Assembly: GCF_001423495.1 (NCBI RefSeq)
Contig: NZ_LMOG01000002.1
Coordinates: 149,543-213,542 of the forward strand
DNA length: 64,000 nucleotides
Direction of reading: 5' to 3'
From: Xanthomonas sp. Leaf131
Lineage (GTDB): Bacteria > Pseudomonadota > Gammaproteobacteria > Xanthomonadales > Xanthomonadaceae
Positions 47,807 to 57,307 of this stretch are shown piece by piece. Under the pieces are notes generated by a model. The model searched no databases, was not told the origin of the DNA, and saw only the letters and a list, made by a program, of their open reading frames with translations. The stretch's first letter is position 1; each line of letters opens with the position of its first letter. The position numbers and the translations under genes were made by a program.

Positions 47807-49888
47807 CTAATCGCCACGCGCCGGCAGTGCCGCCTTGATTGCACGCCAGCGCGCGTACTGCGCGGCCTTTTCCGGCGCAGCGTCCTGGTAATCCTGCAAC
47901 CAGAAGCGGAACCAATCGACATTGCGCGCATACACCGCTAACTTGTGCTGCGGCTGAAATTTCTGGTGCGGCTCGTTCGGAAATACATACAGCTCGGCAC
48001 GTTGCGCATGCAGCAGCGGAATAACGTAATCCAGTGCATACAGATACTCCTGCTCGGAATGCTGAAACAGGATGGGCGCGCGGATCCTGTCAAGCTTGAA
48101 CGCCGGCGACAACGCCTTCCACCGCTCAGGCGTCTGCTCCGGTGCGCCCAGGCCCCACATCTGGCGCAATCCCTTGAGGAAGGGCTCGCCCTTCATGCTG
48201 CCGAACAGATAGTACGTCGGCGACACCACCGGGTTGGCGACCGAGGCGGCGGCCAGCAGGTTCGATTCGGTGGCCGTCCACAGGGTCACCGCACCGCCGA
48301 AGCTCAGCCCGCCCATGCCCACGCGCTTAGGATCGATGCCGGCCTGCGCTGACAACAGCGCCACCGCACTTTCCACTGCCGCCAGCCCCTCGCCGTGCCG
48401 TTCCAGCGCATCCATGGTGTAGCCGGGCAACTGGTTGATGCACAACGCCGAAATCCCCACCTGCGCCAACGCGGCCAGCGGCCACTCATCGCCCACGCCA
48501 CCGCGCACGAAGCCCGGGCAGCTGTAGTAGGTAACGAACAACGGGAGCTTGCCCGCGCCGTCATCGCGTGCCGCGAAAAACTGACCGCTGTACTGACGCC
48601 CACGTGCATCGCGCCACTGCAACAGCCGTGCAGGCGTCGCACGCGCCATGTCCGCTGCAAGCTCCGAGTTGGGATCGAACAGCACCTGCCGCGCGCCATC
48701 TTCGAGCGCGATACGTTCCAGACGCGGCGGGCGATCGGCCTCGGCTGTCACGCACACCAGCGCAGCGGCCGATGCACCGCAGGGTGTGGAGGAATCGCGC
48801 CCGCCATTGATCAAACCACGCCCCTGCACCACCGCATGCACCTGGCCGGTGGCCGGATTCCAGCGCTGGATGGATTGCGCCAGGCCCAGCGCAGGATCGG
48901 TGATGGTGAACAGCACCTCCGCGCTGCCCGGCCGCCACTGCACTGCGGTGATCGCCTTGCCCACGCAAGCCGCCGCCGTGCAGCGCAGCGCCTTGCGTGT
49001 GCGTGAGTCGGGCAGTACCGACAGCGCCACCTGCGGCCGGTAGAGCTGGCCGTTGCCATTACCCACACGCGACAGCACCGCCACCGCGTCCCCCTGCGGC
49101 GCACGCACGGATTGCCACACATCACCGTCGATACCGCGCAGCGCACTGACGGGCGGTTCCTCCGCGGGCACCTGCGCAGCGGCAAGCGGCCGTGTGCTTG
49201 CCGTCGCCAGGTCCAGCGCCACCCAGTGCTCCGGCACCTCGGCCGACAGCCCGGTGCGATCGAACCACACACCAGCAAAGCGCTGCGTGGCCAGCCGCCC
49301 TTCCACATTGCCCGAGCGGAACAGGCCCTGCCCCAGCGGCACCGTCTCATCGATCCGGATGCCCTGCGCATACTCGTGCTGTTCGGCCGCCATCACCTGC
49401 GCGCGCGTAGCACCGACGCGATAACGCAGCACCCGCCCCTGCGCGTCCAACGCGAAGTCGCGCACGTCCGCCGCATCGCGCGTCACCACGTACGCGCCGG
49501 AGCCATCCGCCGCCGCGCGCCACACCGCGATCACGCCATCGAGCAACGCGCGGTAGTACAGCCAGCGGCCATCCGGCGACCACACCACTTTCGCAGGCAC
49601 GGCCCCGCCGGCCGAATCGCGCAACGGCACGCCACCATCGGCCACGCGTTTGGGCGCAGCATCCTGCAGGCCTTGCACATACCAGACGCTGTCATGGGTA
49701 TTGCGCGCCACCGATGCTTGCTCGGTGCGGAATGCCACGCTGCGGCCATCCGGCGACAGCGTGGGGCTGGCGATATCCACCACCTCCAGCAATCGCTGCG
49801 GCGACACCGTTTGCGCGTGGCCCACGCACACACCTGCCGCCATCAGCACGCCTGCAAGCAGCAGGCGCCATAGCTTGTGATTGGTCAC
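47807..49888 (-). CDS. Lasso-peptide isopeptidase (Atxe2-like S9 hydrolase)
   Basis: 693-residue exported protein. GTG 49888 follows AGGAG and starts a signal peptide (LWRLLLAGVLMAAGVCVGHAQ). A beta-propeller precedes an alpha/beta-hydrolase with nucleophile GGLSFGGAV (Ser near residue 529), acid segment FQHSEQEYLYALDY and histidine FPNEPHQKFQ. In Atxe2 the acid is a Glu rather than Asp, and Glu fits here. Such enzymes, encoded beside lasso clusters, open the ring of the mature peptide. It is co-transcribed after the TonB receptor and converges on the C gene. Confidence 0.88.
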   Translation of the reverse strand: MTNHKLWRLLLAGVLMAAGVCVGHAQTVSPQRLLEVVDIASPTLSPDGRSVAFRTEQASVARNTHDSVWYVQGLQDAAPKRVADGGVPLRDSAGGAVPAKVVWSPDGRWLYYRALLDGVIAVWRAAADGSGAYVVTRDAADVRDFALDAQGRVLRYRVGATRAQVMAAEQHEYAQGIRIDETVPLGQGLFRSGNVEGRLATQRFAGVWFDRTGLSAEVPEHWVALDLATASTRPLAAAQVPAEEPPVSALRGIDGDVWQSVRAPQGDAVAVLSRVGNGNGQLYRPQVALSVLPDSRTRKALRCTAAACVGKAITAVQWRPGSAEVLFTITDPALGLAQSIQRWNPATGQVHAVVQGRGLINGGRDSSTPCGASAAALVCVTAEADRPPRLERIALEDGARQVLFDPNSELAADMARATPARLLQWRDARGRQYSGQFFAARDDGAGKLPLFVTYYSCPGFVRGGVGDEWPLAALAQVGISALCINQLPGYTMDALERHGEGLAAVESAVALLSAQAGIDPKRVGMGGLSFGGAVTLWTATESNLLAAASVANPVVSPTYYLFGSMKGEPFLKGLRQMWGLGAPEQTPERWKALSPAFKLDRIRAPILFQHSEQEYLYALDYVIPLLHAQRAELYVFPNEPHQKFQPQHKLAVYARNVDWFRFWLQDYQDAAPEKAAQYARWRAIKAALPARGD

Positions 49889-49957
49889 GCACGCACTCCT
49901 CTCAGCAACGCTCAAAAACAGTCGGCTGCACATCGGCTGCAGCAGGCGGCCGACACA

Positions 49958-52387
49958 TCACCAGTGCTTGGACACCGACACGCTCACGAAGCGGCCAATC
50001 GCCGAATAGTTGGTGGAGTCGTACGCCGCCACATACAGCGGCGAGGTCACCCGATACAACGGCGGATCGCGATCGAAGGCGTTGTCCACCGACACGCCGA
50101 ACTCCAGCCCGGCCCACGCATCGCGGCGTGCGCCGGTGGCGTAGCGCAACGCCATATCGACCGTGGTGAACGATGCCGACTCCACCCCATCGACGCGGTT
50201 ACGCACCCCGCCGCGGTAGTTGCCGAACAGCGAGGCGGTGAGCCCGCCCTGCTTCCACACCGCGCCCACGCGGCTGCTCAGCGTGGGCGGGTTGAACAGC
50301 GTGGCGGCCAGATCGAACGCCGCTTGCGTGGGCAACGTCTGCTGCGTGCTGTCCAGCCAACTCGCCGAGCCGCGCAAGGTCAGCGTGCCGCGCGCCAACG
50401 CCACCCGGTAGCTGCCGCTCAGGTCCACACCCTCGATGTCCTGCTGCGCCACGTTGGCGTACTGCGTGTAGATGATCGCCGCCACCCGGCTCGGGTCGTA
50501 GGCGACGCCGGCAAAGTTGGAGAACCGGCTGGCCAGCGCGATCACATCGGCCTGCGCCTGCGGCGTCGGCGAGCGGTCCACGAACGGCGCGTAGATCGGA
50601 TTGCGCAAGGCCTGGCTGGCATTGGTGATCGGCTGCAGCACGCGGTTGCTGTAGTCCACCCCGAACCAGGTCAGCTCCGCCTCCAGGCCATCCAGCGCCT
50701 CGGGGTGCCAGGCCAGCGAGACCGAGCGGGTGATGGCGCGTTCGGGCTGCAGATCCTGGTTGCCGCCATCGGCCACCAGCACTGTGGTCCCGGCGGGAAA
50801 GCCCACCCCGCCGAACGCGCCCGGCTGAAACAACCACGCCTCCTGCGCGTAGTTGCGTTCGAACAGCGTCGGCGCCTTGAACGACTTGCCCCACGAGGCC
50901 TTCAAGGTCACATCGCTGCCAGGCCCGTACAGCACGCCGAACTTGGGCGTGGTCACCCCTCCGAAGCTGCTGTAGTCCTCCCCGCGCACCGCCGCTGTCA
51001 GCGTCAGCCGCTGCACACCGGGCACGCCTTGCGCCGGGCCCACCAACGGCAGATTCACCTCCGCATAGGCGAAGCGCGCGCTTTCGCTGCCGTCGATCGT
51101 CTCCACGCCACTGACGTGGTTGACGTTGCGGAACGTGTTGCTGCGATACCCGATGCCGGCCGCCAGCCGCGCATCGCCTGCCGGCAGCGCGAACAGCGGC
51201 CCTTCCGCACCCAGCTCGTAGCTGCGGCTGTCGTTGCAGTAGCACAGGTCGGTCACGCTCACCGCACCGCTGGCAAGCGCCGTTTCCTGGCGGTATTGAT
51301 CGTGCTTGCTGTTGCCGTCGGTGGCGCCCAGCGTCAGCGTCCAGTCGCGGGGCAACCACACCACCAGGCTGGGCGAGAGCAGCAGGCTGGTGGTGGTCGG
51401 CGTGACCCGGCTGTTGCGGCCACTGACCGCGTAGAAATGCAGCTGGTCGCGTTCGGTGCGTAACGCGTCCAGCCGCAGCTCCGCATTATCGCCCAGCGCC
51501 TGGTACGCGCTGAGCAGGCCGCTACGCAGATCGCTGCCGGGATACAGCGTGGACGGGTCGGTGAGTTGCGCGGTGTAATTGCGTTGGCGGCTGTAGATCG
51601 GGTCTGCCGAGACGTCCTGATACGTGGCGATCAACCCACCACTGCGCCAGGTGGTGCCGGCAGTGACGCTGTATTGCCGAGTGGTGAGCCCGCCTTGCGT
51701 GGCCCGCCCGAAGCGCGTGCCAACGCTCACCCCGTCGTAGTCGCGCTTGAGGATCACATTGCCAACGCCACCTACCGCGTCCGCCCCATAGATCGCCGAC
51801 GCACCATCGGCCACGATCTCAAGCCGCTCCACCGCCTCCACCGGGATCGCACTGATGTCCACCGCCTGGGTGAACCCGCCATAGGCCAGCCGACGCCCGT
51901 TGAGCAGGGTGAGCGTGGCATCGGCGCCCAGGCCACGCAGGTTCAGGCTCGCGCCACCGGTCATGTTCTGGTTCGCGTTGCCGGCCCCGGCCAGGTTGCC
52001 GCTCAGCACGCCCGGGTTCTGCCCACCGGAGAAGTTCTGCGGCACGCTGCGGATCACCTCGCCCAGATCACCAAAGTCTTCTTCGCGGATGCGCGCCGCA
52101 CTGATTGCGATCACCGGCGACGGCACCGCACCGCCCTTGATGCGTGTGCCGGTGACTTCGATGGTCTCCAACTCGGTTGCGGGTGCTGGCGTCGGTGGAA
52201 TCGCCGCAGGCGCCGGTTCGGGAGAGGTGGCAGCCGCCGGGTCGCTGGTGCTTGCCGACGCGGGCGCCGGAATGCCGGCCGCCGCTGCCTGCGGTGCCGC
52301 GGCCTGTGCCGTCGCCGCACCTGCCGCCCCGCTGCTCACAGCGAACAGGGCGAGAGAAATGGCGTCGCGTAACGTGCGTGTCTTCAT
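49958..52387 (-). CDS. TonB-dependent outer-membrane receptor
   Basis: 809-residue receptor with a signal peptide from ATG 52387 (AAGGA upstream) and an Ala/Pro-rich linker. The plug domain follows (EVTGTRIKGGAVPSPVI, GDLGEVIRSVPQNFSGGQN, GLGADATLTLLNGRRLA), then a long beta-barrel ending FVSVSVSKHW with the aromatic C-terminal residue of outer-membrane proteins. No clear N-terminal signalling domain and no sigma/anti-sigma pair were seen. It is 69 bases ahead of the isopeptidase gene, so uptake of a lasso peptide is the likely role. Confidence 0.9.
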   Translation of the reverse strand: MKTRTLRDAISLALFAVSSGAAGAATAQAAAPQAAAAGIPAPASASTSDPAAATSPEPAPAAIPPTPAPATELETIEVTGTRIKGGAVPSPVIAISAARIREEDFGDLGEVIRSVPQNFSGGQNPGVLSGNLAGAGNANQNMTGGASLNLRGLGADATLTLLNGRRLAYGGFTQAVDISAIPVEAVERLEIVADGASAIYGADAVGGVGNVILKRDYDGVSVGTRFGRATQGGLTTRQYSVTAGTTWRSGGLIATYQDVSADPIYSRQRNYTAQLTDPSTLYPGSDLRSGLLSAYQALGDNAELRLDALRTERDQLHFYAVSGRNSRVTPTTTSLLLSPSLVVWLPRDWTLTLGATDGNSKHDQYRQETALASGAVSVTDLCYCNDSRSYELGAEGPLFALPAGDARLAAGIGYRSNTFRNVNHVSGVETIDGSESARFAYAEVNLPLVGPAQGVPGVQRLTLTAAVRGEDYSSFGGVTTPKFGVLYGPGSDVTLKASWGKSFKAPTLFERNYAQEAWLFQPGAFGGVGFPAGTTVLVADGGNQDLQPERAITRSVSLAWHPEALDGLEAELTWFGVDYSNRVLQPITNASQALRNPIYAPFVDRSPTPQAQADVIALASRFSNFAGVAYDPSRVAAIIYTQYANVAQQDIEGVDLSGSYRVALARGTLTLRGSASWLDSTQQTLPTQAAFDLAATLFNPPTLSSRVGAVWKQGGLTASLFGNYRGGVRNRVDGVESASFTTVDMALRYATGARRDAWAGLEFGVSVDNAFDRDPPLYRVTSPLYVAAYDSTNYSAIGRFVSVSVSKHW

Positions 52388-52697
52388 GGAGCGTCCTTTG
52401 GCTTGCCTGGGTTGGCCCCGCCGACAGCGCACTCCGGTCGACCCCGGAGCGCGCAGCCAGCTGAGCAAGATCGGTCCTGCACCTGACTGCCGAAACAAAG
52501 CACCGCTGCGACAGCGGGCCATGATCAGTATTGCTAACTGTTTGCCATACGATCAATCATCGCGCACGCAAAGCGCCTCCGTGCCCACCCGGGCCCGACA
52601 CGCCATCACTGCGCAAGTTGTTGCACTTCCCCCACTGCCGGCAGTGGTCCCGACGCTCAATTCATTGTTGGCGTCGCCACCGCAGGCACTGCCGCAG

Positions 52698-52742
52698 CTA
52701 CGTTTAACGTAGCCATCACACCAAGACTACGTTTACCGTAGT
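52698..52742. promoter_or_regulatory. Paired palindromes upstream of XRE regulator
   Basis: CTACGTTTAACGTAG (52698-52712) and ACTACGTTTACCGTAGT (52726-52742) are near-identical inverted repeats with centres 29 bases apart. They lie 60-105 bases upstream of the XRE-type gene and in the shared region with the divergent TonB receptor. They are good candidates for repressor sites of the XRE protein. Confidence 0.65.
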
Positions 52743-52802
52743 ATCGAAGTCAAGCCCGCTTTCGGAAGCTTCCGTGCATCGAAGTCCGGGACGCGCACAC
52801 CC

Positions 52803-53087
52803 TTGGTTGAGAAACGACAGCTCCCCGTGTACAGCCGCCGGCTACGCGAGGCGCGCCAGGTCTACGGCCTGTCGCAGCGCAACCTGGGCATCAAGGCCGG
52901 CCTGGACGACTTTGTCGCCAGCACCCGCGTCAACCGCTACGAGACCGGCGTCCACCAGCCCGACCTGCAGACCATCCAGCGCCTGGCAAACGCCCTCGAT
53001 GTGCCGGTGGCCTACTTCTATGCCGAAGAAGACGATCTGGCGCAGATGATTCTGGAGTACCAGCGGCGGGGCAAACCCGCACCCTGA
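52803..53087 (+). CDS. XRE-family helix-turn-helix regulator
   Basis: 94-residue protein starting at TTG 52803. SRRLREARQVYGLSQRNLGIKAGLDDFVASTRVNRYETGVHQPDLQTIQRLANALDVPVAYFY is a classic XRE/Cro-CI domain, with an unusual insertion in the loop (DDFVAST). The C-terminus is short and charged. It is divergent from the TonB receptor gene; paired palindromes in its promoter suggest autoregulation. A later GTG at 52827 is a possible shorter start. Confidence 0.85.
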   Translation: MVEKRQLPVYSRRLREARQVYGLSQRNLGIKAGLDDFVASTRVNRYETGVHQPDLQTIQRLANALDVPVAYFYAEEDDLAQMILEYQRRGKPAP

Positions 53088-53171
53088 GACGTGTGGATGA
53101 GCGGCCAGAAGATGGCAGCGGATGTGCCGGGCGCGGAATCTCCGGCAGATGCACGCCACGACGCTCTTCAA

Positions 53172-53293
53172 TGGCGCGATGGCAGGCGGTCTCACACACG
53201 GAATCGCGCCATTTGAGGCCAGAATCGCGCCAAATAACCCGGAATCGCGCCACAAATTGGCGTATCGCGCCAGAATGCGCTTAAATCGCGCCA
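53172..53293. promoter_or_regulatory. Phased ATCGCGCCA iterons before the Fic gene
   Basis: Five direct copies of ATCGCGCCA at 53203, 53224, 53244, 53264 and 53285 are spaced 21, 20, 20 and 21 bases, two helical turns, so all lie on one face of the DNA. An inverted copy (TGGCGCGAT) is at 53172-53180. The array ends 25 bases before the Fic gene start. It most likely binds a cooperative regulator, perhaps the winged-helix N-terminus of the Fic protein itself. Confidence 0.85.
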
Positions 53294-53317
53294 CTAAATG
53301 GTTGCTACGGAAGAACA

Positions 53318-54694
53318 ATGGCTCGCCAGCCTTCCATCGACCCAACCGCCTTGCTCGATGCCATCGCTGACGAGTCCGACGGCGTGGGCATCGAAGCGCT
53401 GCAGGCGGTGTTCCCACAAGTGGCGCGCCGCACTCTACAGCGCCAGATAGCCGACCTTGCGAACAAGGGCCGCCTGATAGTCGAAGGGAACGCGCGCGCG
53501 CGAAAGTACAGAACCATCGCCCAACGTGGGCTGGAGCAATTGCCAACAGCGCAAGCCGATACCGAGATTGCAATTACCGCGGAGGCCGCGCAGGTTCGCA
53601 ATCTCATCCGACGCGCCTTGCCCCGTCGAACACCGGTCGGCTACCAGCGACAATTTCTCGAAAATTATCAACCCAATCAAACTGCCTATCTCTCTTCCTC
53701 GCTGCGTACGCACCTGCACCAGCTCGGCCGCTCACCTGTGGAAGGCCGGCCTGCCGGCACATATGCGCGGCAAGTGCTAGACCGGCTGCTGATCGATCTC
53801 TCGTGGGCATCGAGCCGCTTGGAAGGCAATACCTATAGTCGCCTTGATACCCAGAATCTGATCCAGTTCGGATTGGCCGCGGCGGGCAAGGATCACCTGG
53901 AAGCGCAGATGATCCTCAACCATAAGGCTGCCATCGAGATGCTGGTGGAGCAGGCGCAGGAGATCGGCTTCAACCGTTACACGCTACAGAACCTGCATGC
54001 ACTTTTATCGGACAACCTGTTGCCGGATCCTGACGCCGGCGGACGCCTGCGGAAAAACGAAGTGGCCATTTCCGGATCGGTCTATCTTCCACTTGCAATT
54101 CCTCAGCTGATCTCCGAGCACTTCGACACGTTACTCGCCAAAGCGACTGCAATCGTCGACCCTTTTGAGCAGGCGTTCTTTGCCATGGTGCAACTGCCTT
54201 ATCTGCAGCCATTCGATGACGTCAACAAGCGCACCTCACGTCTGGCTGCAAACATTCCACTCGTTCGACAGAACCTGGCACCACTGTCATTCGTCGATGC
54301 ACCCGAGGAGCTTTATGTGGAAGGAACGCTTGGCATCTACGAGCTCAATCGCATCGACCTGTTGCGCGATGTCTTTGCATGGGCATACGAACGCTCGTGC
54401 CAGCGTTACACCATCGTGCGCGAGTCACTGCCCGCGCCGGAACCGCTACGGCTGAAGCATCGCGAGTTACTACGTGTACTCGTAGCAGAGATCATCCAGA
54501 CCGGCATCCGGCGCAACGACCTCGCCGGCATCCAACATCGGATTGCGGCTCTGACCGATCCGCAAGAGTTTGCAGACGTGTTAGCACTGACCGTAAACGA
54601 GTTGAACCAGCTACACGAAGGCAACATCGCCCGCTATCGAATCAAACCGTCACAGTTCCATGCCTGGCTGGCGTTGCAGCCGTTGGCGAAGTAG
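53318..54694 (+). CDS. Fic-family protein with altered catalytic motif
   Basis: 458-residue protein. Residues about 1-75 form a winged-helix-like region (LEAL.. ARRTLQRQIADLANKGRLI). The inhibitory helix motif S-S-R-L-E-G lies near residue 165 (WASSRLEGNTYSRL), as in class II Fic proteins. The Fic core reads YLQPFDDVNKRTSRLAANI near 294, where HPFx(D/E)GNGR is expected: the catalytic His is Gln and the GNG is VNK. This variant occurs in other Fic homologues as I recall. AMP-transfer by the usual mechanism is doubtful. Start ATG 53318 with GGAAG upstream. Confidence 0.8.
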   Translation: MARQPSIDPTALLDAIADESDGVGIEALQAVFPQVARRTLQRQIADLANKGRLIVEGNARARKYRTIAQRGLEQLPTAQADTEIAITAEAAQVRNLIRRALPRRTPVGYQRQFLENYQPNQTAYLSSSLRTHLHQLGRSPVEGRPAGTYARQVLDRLLIDLSWASSRLEGNTYSRLDTQNLIQFGLAAAGKDHLEAQMILNHKAAIEMLVEQAQEIGFNRYTLQNLHALLSDNLLPDPDAGGRLRKNEVAISGSVYLPLAIPQLISEHFDTLLAKATAIVDPFEQAFFAMVQLPYLQPFDDVNKRTSRLAANIPLVRQNLAPLSFVDAPEELYVEGTLGIYELNRIDLLRDVFAWAYERSCQRYTIVRESLPAPEPLRLKHRELLRVLVAEIIQTGIRRNDLAGIQHRIAALTDPQEFADVLALTVNELNQLHEGNIARYRIKPSQFHAWLALQPLAK

Positions 54695-54823
54695 AAGCCC
54701 TCGCCTGCCGTGATGCATCGCTTGGCGAGCCCATCGCCACAGCCAATGGCGATGGGGCGTCAGCAGGCTCTAAACCTTTCCGGTCTCCAGACGTTCCAGT
54801 AACGTAGAAAGAATGCAGCGCTC

Positions 54824-56644
54824 TCATACCATCCGAGGCGGCGGAGTGATCGACTGGTCGCGTTGCTGCTCTTGTTGCTGGGACTGTTGCTGCCGCTGCG
54901 TCTCAACCAAGGACTGCAATTGCGCCAGAGACTGCTCTACCGGCTGTGCGAGAGCGTCGTTCGTCTTCATGTGCGCCATCTTGTGTGCGGGATCGTTCAA
55001 CGCCCCCTCTACAACGAACAGGTTCTCGCCTTGTCGCACGGACTTATAGTTTTCGCTCAGCGCGACATGATCGATTCGCGACAGCCCGTTCTCTTTGGCT
55101 AAATAGGCGCTGCTTGCTGCCAGCCGAGCGCTGTTGTCGTCGTACTCGCGGCCGAGACCCTGCTCAAGGCGGCGAACTGCATCTTCGGCTTGGCGATGGA
55201 GCGGATCTTGCGATGACGACGCAAACTGATATCTCTCGACTTCTGGTGCTTGAACTGTATCTGGCTCAGTCAGCGATGCACCGCCCTCACGCTGAACACG
55301 CGCTTGGCCGAGCTCGATACCTAGATTTCCTGACTGGAAATCCTGCACTGTGACCGACTGTCCCCGCTCGTTGCCAATTAACAGATCGGCACCTTGGATA
55401 CGATAGGTGGTTTGTCCATCTGCACTACAGAAAACACCTTCTGGATCATCCGCTTGCCGCGTGCCTCCAGTCAGTCGCTGCCCATTCCAAAATAGCTGTC
55501 CGTTTCGGTCGGCATCCTGGACTACGTCACCGTCATTAACGATGTAGGTGTCATTACCAGCCCCACCACGCAGTACGTCATGGCCCGGCCCACCTATCAG
55601 GACGTCGTTGCCCTGCCCGCCCATCAGCGTGTCATTACCTCCACCGCCTAGCAGCAGATCGTTGTTGCTGACCTCTGCGCCATTCCTCCGGCGCGTCGCA
55701 TCGATTGTTGCTACGTGATCGGCATCTACGACAACACGCGCAGAGTCCCGCCCCGCGTCTACATGGATCGAGCCTGCGTTGAATGCCTCATTGCTCAAGC
55801 GATCTGCAATTTCAGGATGCTGCTCACGCAAGTCAGATAGCAAGCGCAAACGCGCTGGGTCCAACGACTCCGCAAGGGTTTGCACATTGCCTCGCCCTTC
55901 CAACAAGGTTGCATAATCCCGATTCGCTTCTGCAATCAAGTTACGCTGGCCAGGATTTCCATCGATATCCACACCCCAGCGAGCTTCGTCACGATTGATG
56001 CGCTCGCGATGTTGCTGATACATCTGGTAAGTAGACAGCGCCTCATCGCTTGTGACGTTGTTTGGATCGCTGTAAAGGCCAAAGAGTTCGGACTCCAGTA
56101 CACGACGCTTGCGAAGGCCCGCTTCCGCAGCAACATTGCTTCCCCAGGCGTTGTAGCGCATCTCAAACCAGGCCTCGGAGCGATCTCCGGCCACTACAGC
56201 ATCTCGAAATGGCTGCATGTTGGCGTTATACGAACCCGCACCACGGTTGTAGACGAGCGACACAAGCGCCGCACGCTCTTGCGACATTGGCATGTTCAAC
56301 GCAGTGATCGGCCGCTCGTACTCAGGCATGGACGCGGCTAGCAGCCGGTCCCCTTCTGTAGCATTGAGCGTACGATCAAATTGCAGACCAAGCCTTGTGC
56401 GATCTCCAGGGGGTGCAGCATCGATCGCTGCCAATTGTCTGCGCTGCGCATCCGAGAGATCGATGCCGGACTCACCCCAGATCGCAGCATTGTTTGAGCG
56501 ATTAAATGTATAGCCATAGCCAATTGTGGCCCGACCATCACCGACATCCTGGGAGCGCGCGTGCAAGCTCTCTGTGAGCTTCACCAGATCGCCAGTGAGC
56601 GCGTTGTACTGCTCTTGGGTGAGCTCGCGATAGTTGATAGGCAT
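54824..56644 (-). CDS. X-T4SS effector: lysozyme-like + RTX + XVIPCD
   Basis: 606-residue toxin starting at ATG 56644, seven bases after AAGGAG. Residues about 1-195 resemble GH24-type lysozyme (LVKLTESLHARSQDVGDGRATIGYGYTF, LVSLVYNRGAGSY); about 335-385 has RTX nonapeptides (GGGGNDTLMGGQGNDVLIGG); a beta-module (VTVQDFQSGNLGIEL) and a canonical XVIPCD follow (SQDPLHRQAEDAVRRLEQGLGR). This arrangement matches the XAC1918-type effectors of X. citri as I recall. The upstream lipoprotein gene is the likely immunity factor. The gene converges on the Fic gene. Confidence 0.88.
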   Translation of the reverse strand: MPINYRELTQEQYNALTGDLVKLTESLHARSQDVGDGRATIGYGYTFNRSNNAAIWGESGIDLSDAQRRQLAAIDAAPPGDRTRLGLQFDRTLNATEGDRLLAASMPEYERPITALNMPMSQERAALVSLVYNRGAGSYNANMQPFRDAVVAGDRSEAWFEMRYNAWGSNVAAEAGLRKRRVLESELFGLYSDPNNVTSDEALSTYQMYQQHRERINRDEARWGVDIDGNPGQRNLIAEANRDYATLLEGRGNVQTLAESLDPARLRLLSDLREQHPEIADRLSNEAFNAGSIHVDAGRDSARVVVDADHVATIDATRRRNGAEVSNNDLLLGGGGNDTLMGGQGNDVLIGGPGHDVLRGGAGNDTYIVNDGDVVQDADRNGQLFWNGQRLTGGTRQADDPEGVFCSADGQTTYRIQGADLLIGNERGQSVTVQDFQSGNLGIELGQARVQREGGASLTEPDTVQAPEVERYQFASSSQDPLHRQAEDAVRRLEQGLGREYDDNSARLAASSAYLAKENGLSRIDHVALSENYKSVRQGENLFVVEGALNDPAHKMAHMKTNDALAQPVEQSLAQLQSLVETQRQQQSQQQEQQRDQSITPPPRMV

Positions 56645-56665
56645 CACTGATCTCCTTATCTAAAA

Positions 56666-57154
56666 CTACATTAAATTAGAATAATCCCCGATCTGATTGC
56701 AGATCTCTGCTGGCGGATTACCCACCTTCACGACTCTTCGCTTTCCTTCTGCGGCCTTGTCTTTCGGCGCGACGATACGGTAAACAAGATACAGGCCTTG
56801 CTGCGTCTCCCAAAGACCAAACGTGGACATCTCTGAGAAGCGATAGTTTGTCCCATCCGACTGGGCTACCTCAAAGCTACATTCCGCATACGAGCCCCAT
56901 CCACAACTAGCACCCAAGCGCTGCAACCCGCCTCGCCCCCCCAGATCAAAGCGATAAGAACGCCCGTTATCATCCTCGGAGACCTGTGGATTCACTTGCA
57001 TGGCTTTCGTCGAACCTGCGCCCCCCCAGCCACGGGACTGCTCACAAAGTGAGTCGCCGGATGGAGTGCTCATGTCCGCGCCAGCGGAGACCGCCGTACA
57101 TCCTGTGATGAAGAGAAGCGCAAGCGTCACGCAGCCAACAGACTTTAATTTCAT
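56666..57154 (-). CDS. X-T4SS immunity lipoprotein (X-Tfi candidate)
   Basis: 162-residue lipoprotein. Start ATG 57154 with AAGGAA upstream; signal peptide MKLKSVGCVTLALLFITGC. The mature part is Cys-bearing and beta-rich (FDLGGRGGLQRLGASCGWGSYAECSFEVA, YLVYRIVAPKDKAAEG). The gene ends 21 bases before the lysozyme-RTX effector start, as in X-Tfi/X-Tfe operons. The expected role is to protect self murein. I recognise no general family. Confidence 0.72.
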   Translation of the reverse strand: MKLKSVGCVTLALLFITGCTAVSAGADMSTPSGDSLCEQSRGWGGAGSTKAMQVNPQVSEDDNGRSYRFDLGGRGGLQRLGASCGWGSYAECSFEVAQSDGTNYRFSEMSTFGLWETQQGLYLVYRIVAPKDKAAEGKRRVVKVGNPPAEICNQIGDYSNLM

Positions 57155-57307
57155 GAGAATTCCTTGCGTGCGAAGAAAACCATACAGCAATCGACCGTTA
57201 GCACCGGCAGCCACATAAGACCTTGGGGTGACCAGGGCGCTGGAAGATCTGAGCTTTTATTCTCATCCGACATGAGGGCTCTACTTGATCCCGCCAACCT
57301 AGCTAGA

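Noticed and set aside
47807..49888. Ordinary acyl-aminoacyl or dipeptidyl peptidase reading of the S9 gene
   Set aside because: Position beside lasso genes and TonB receptor, and the Glu-like acid segment, fit an isopeptidase better.
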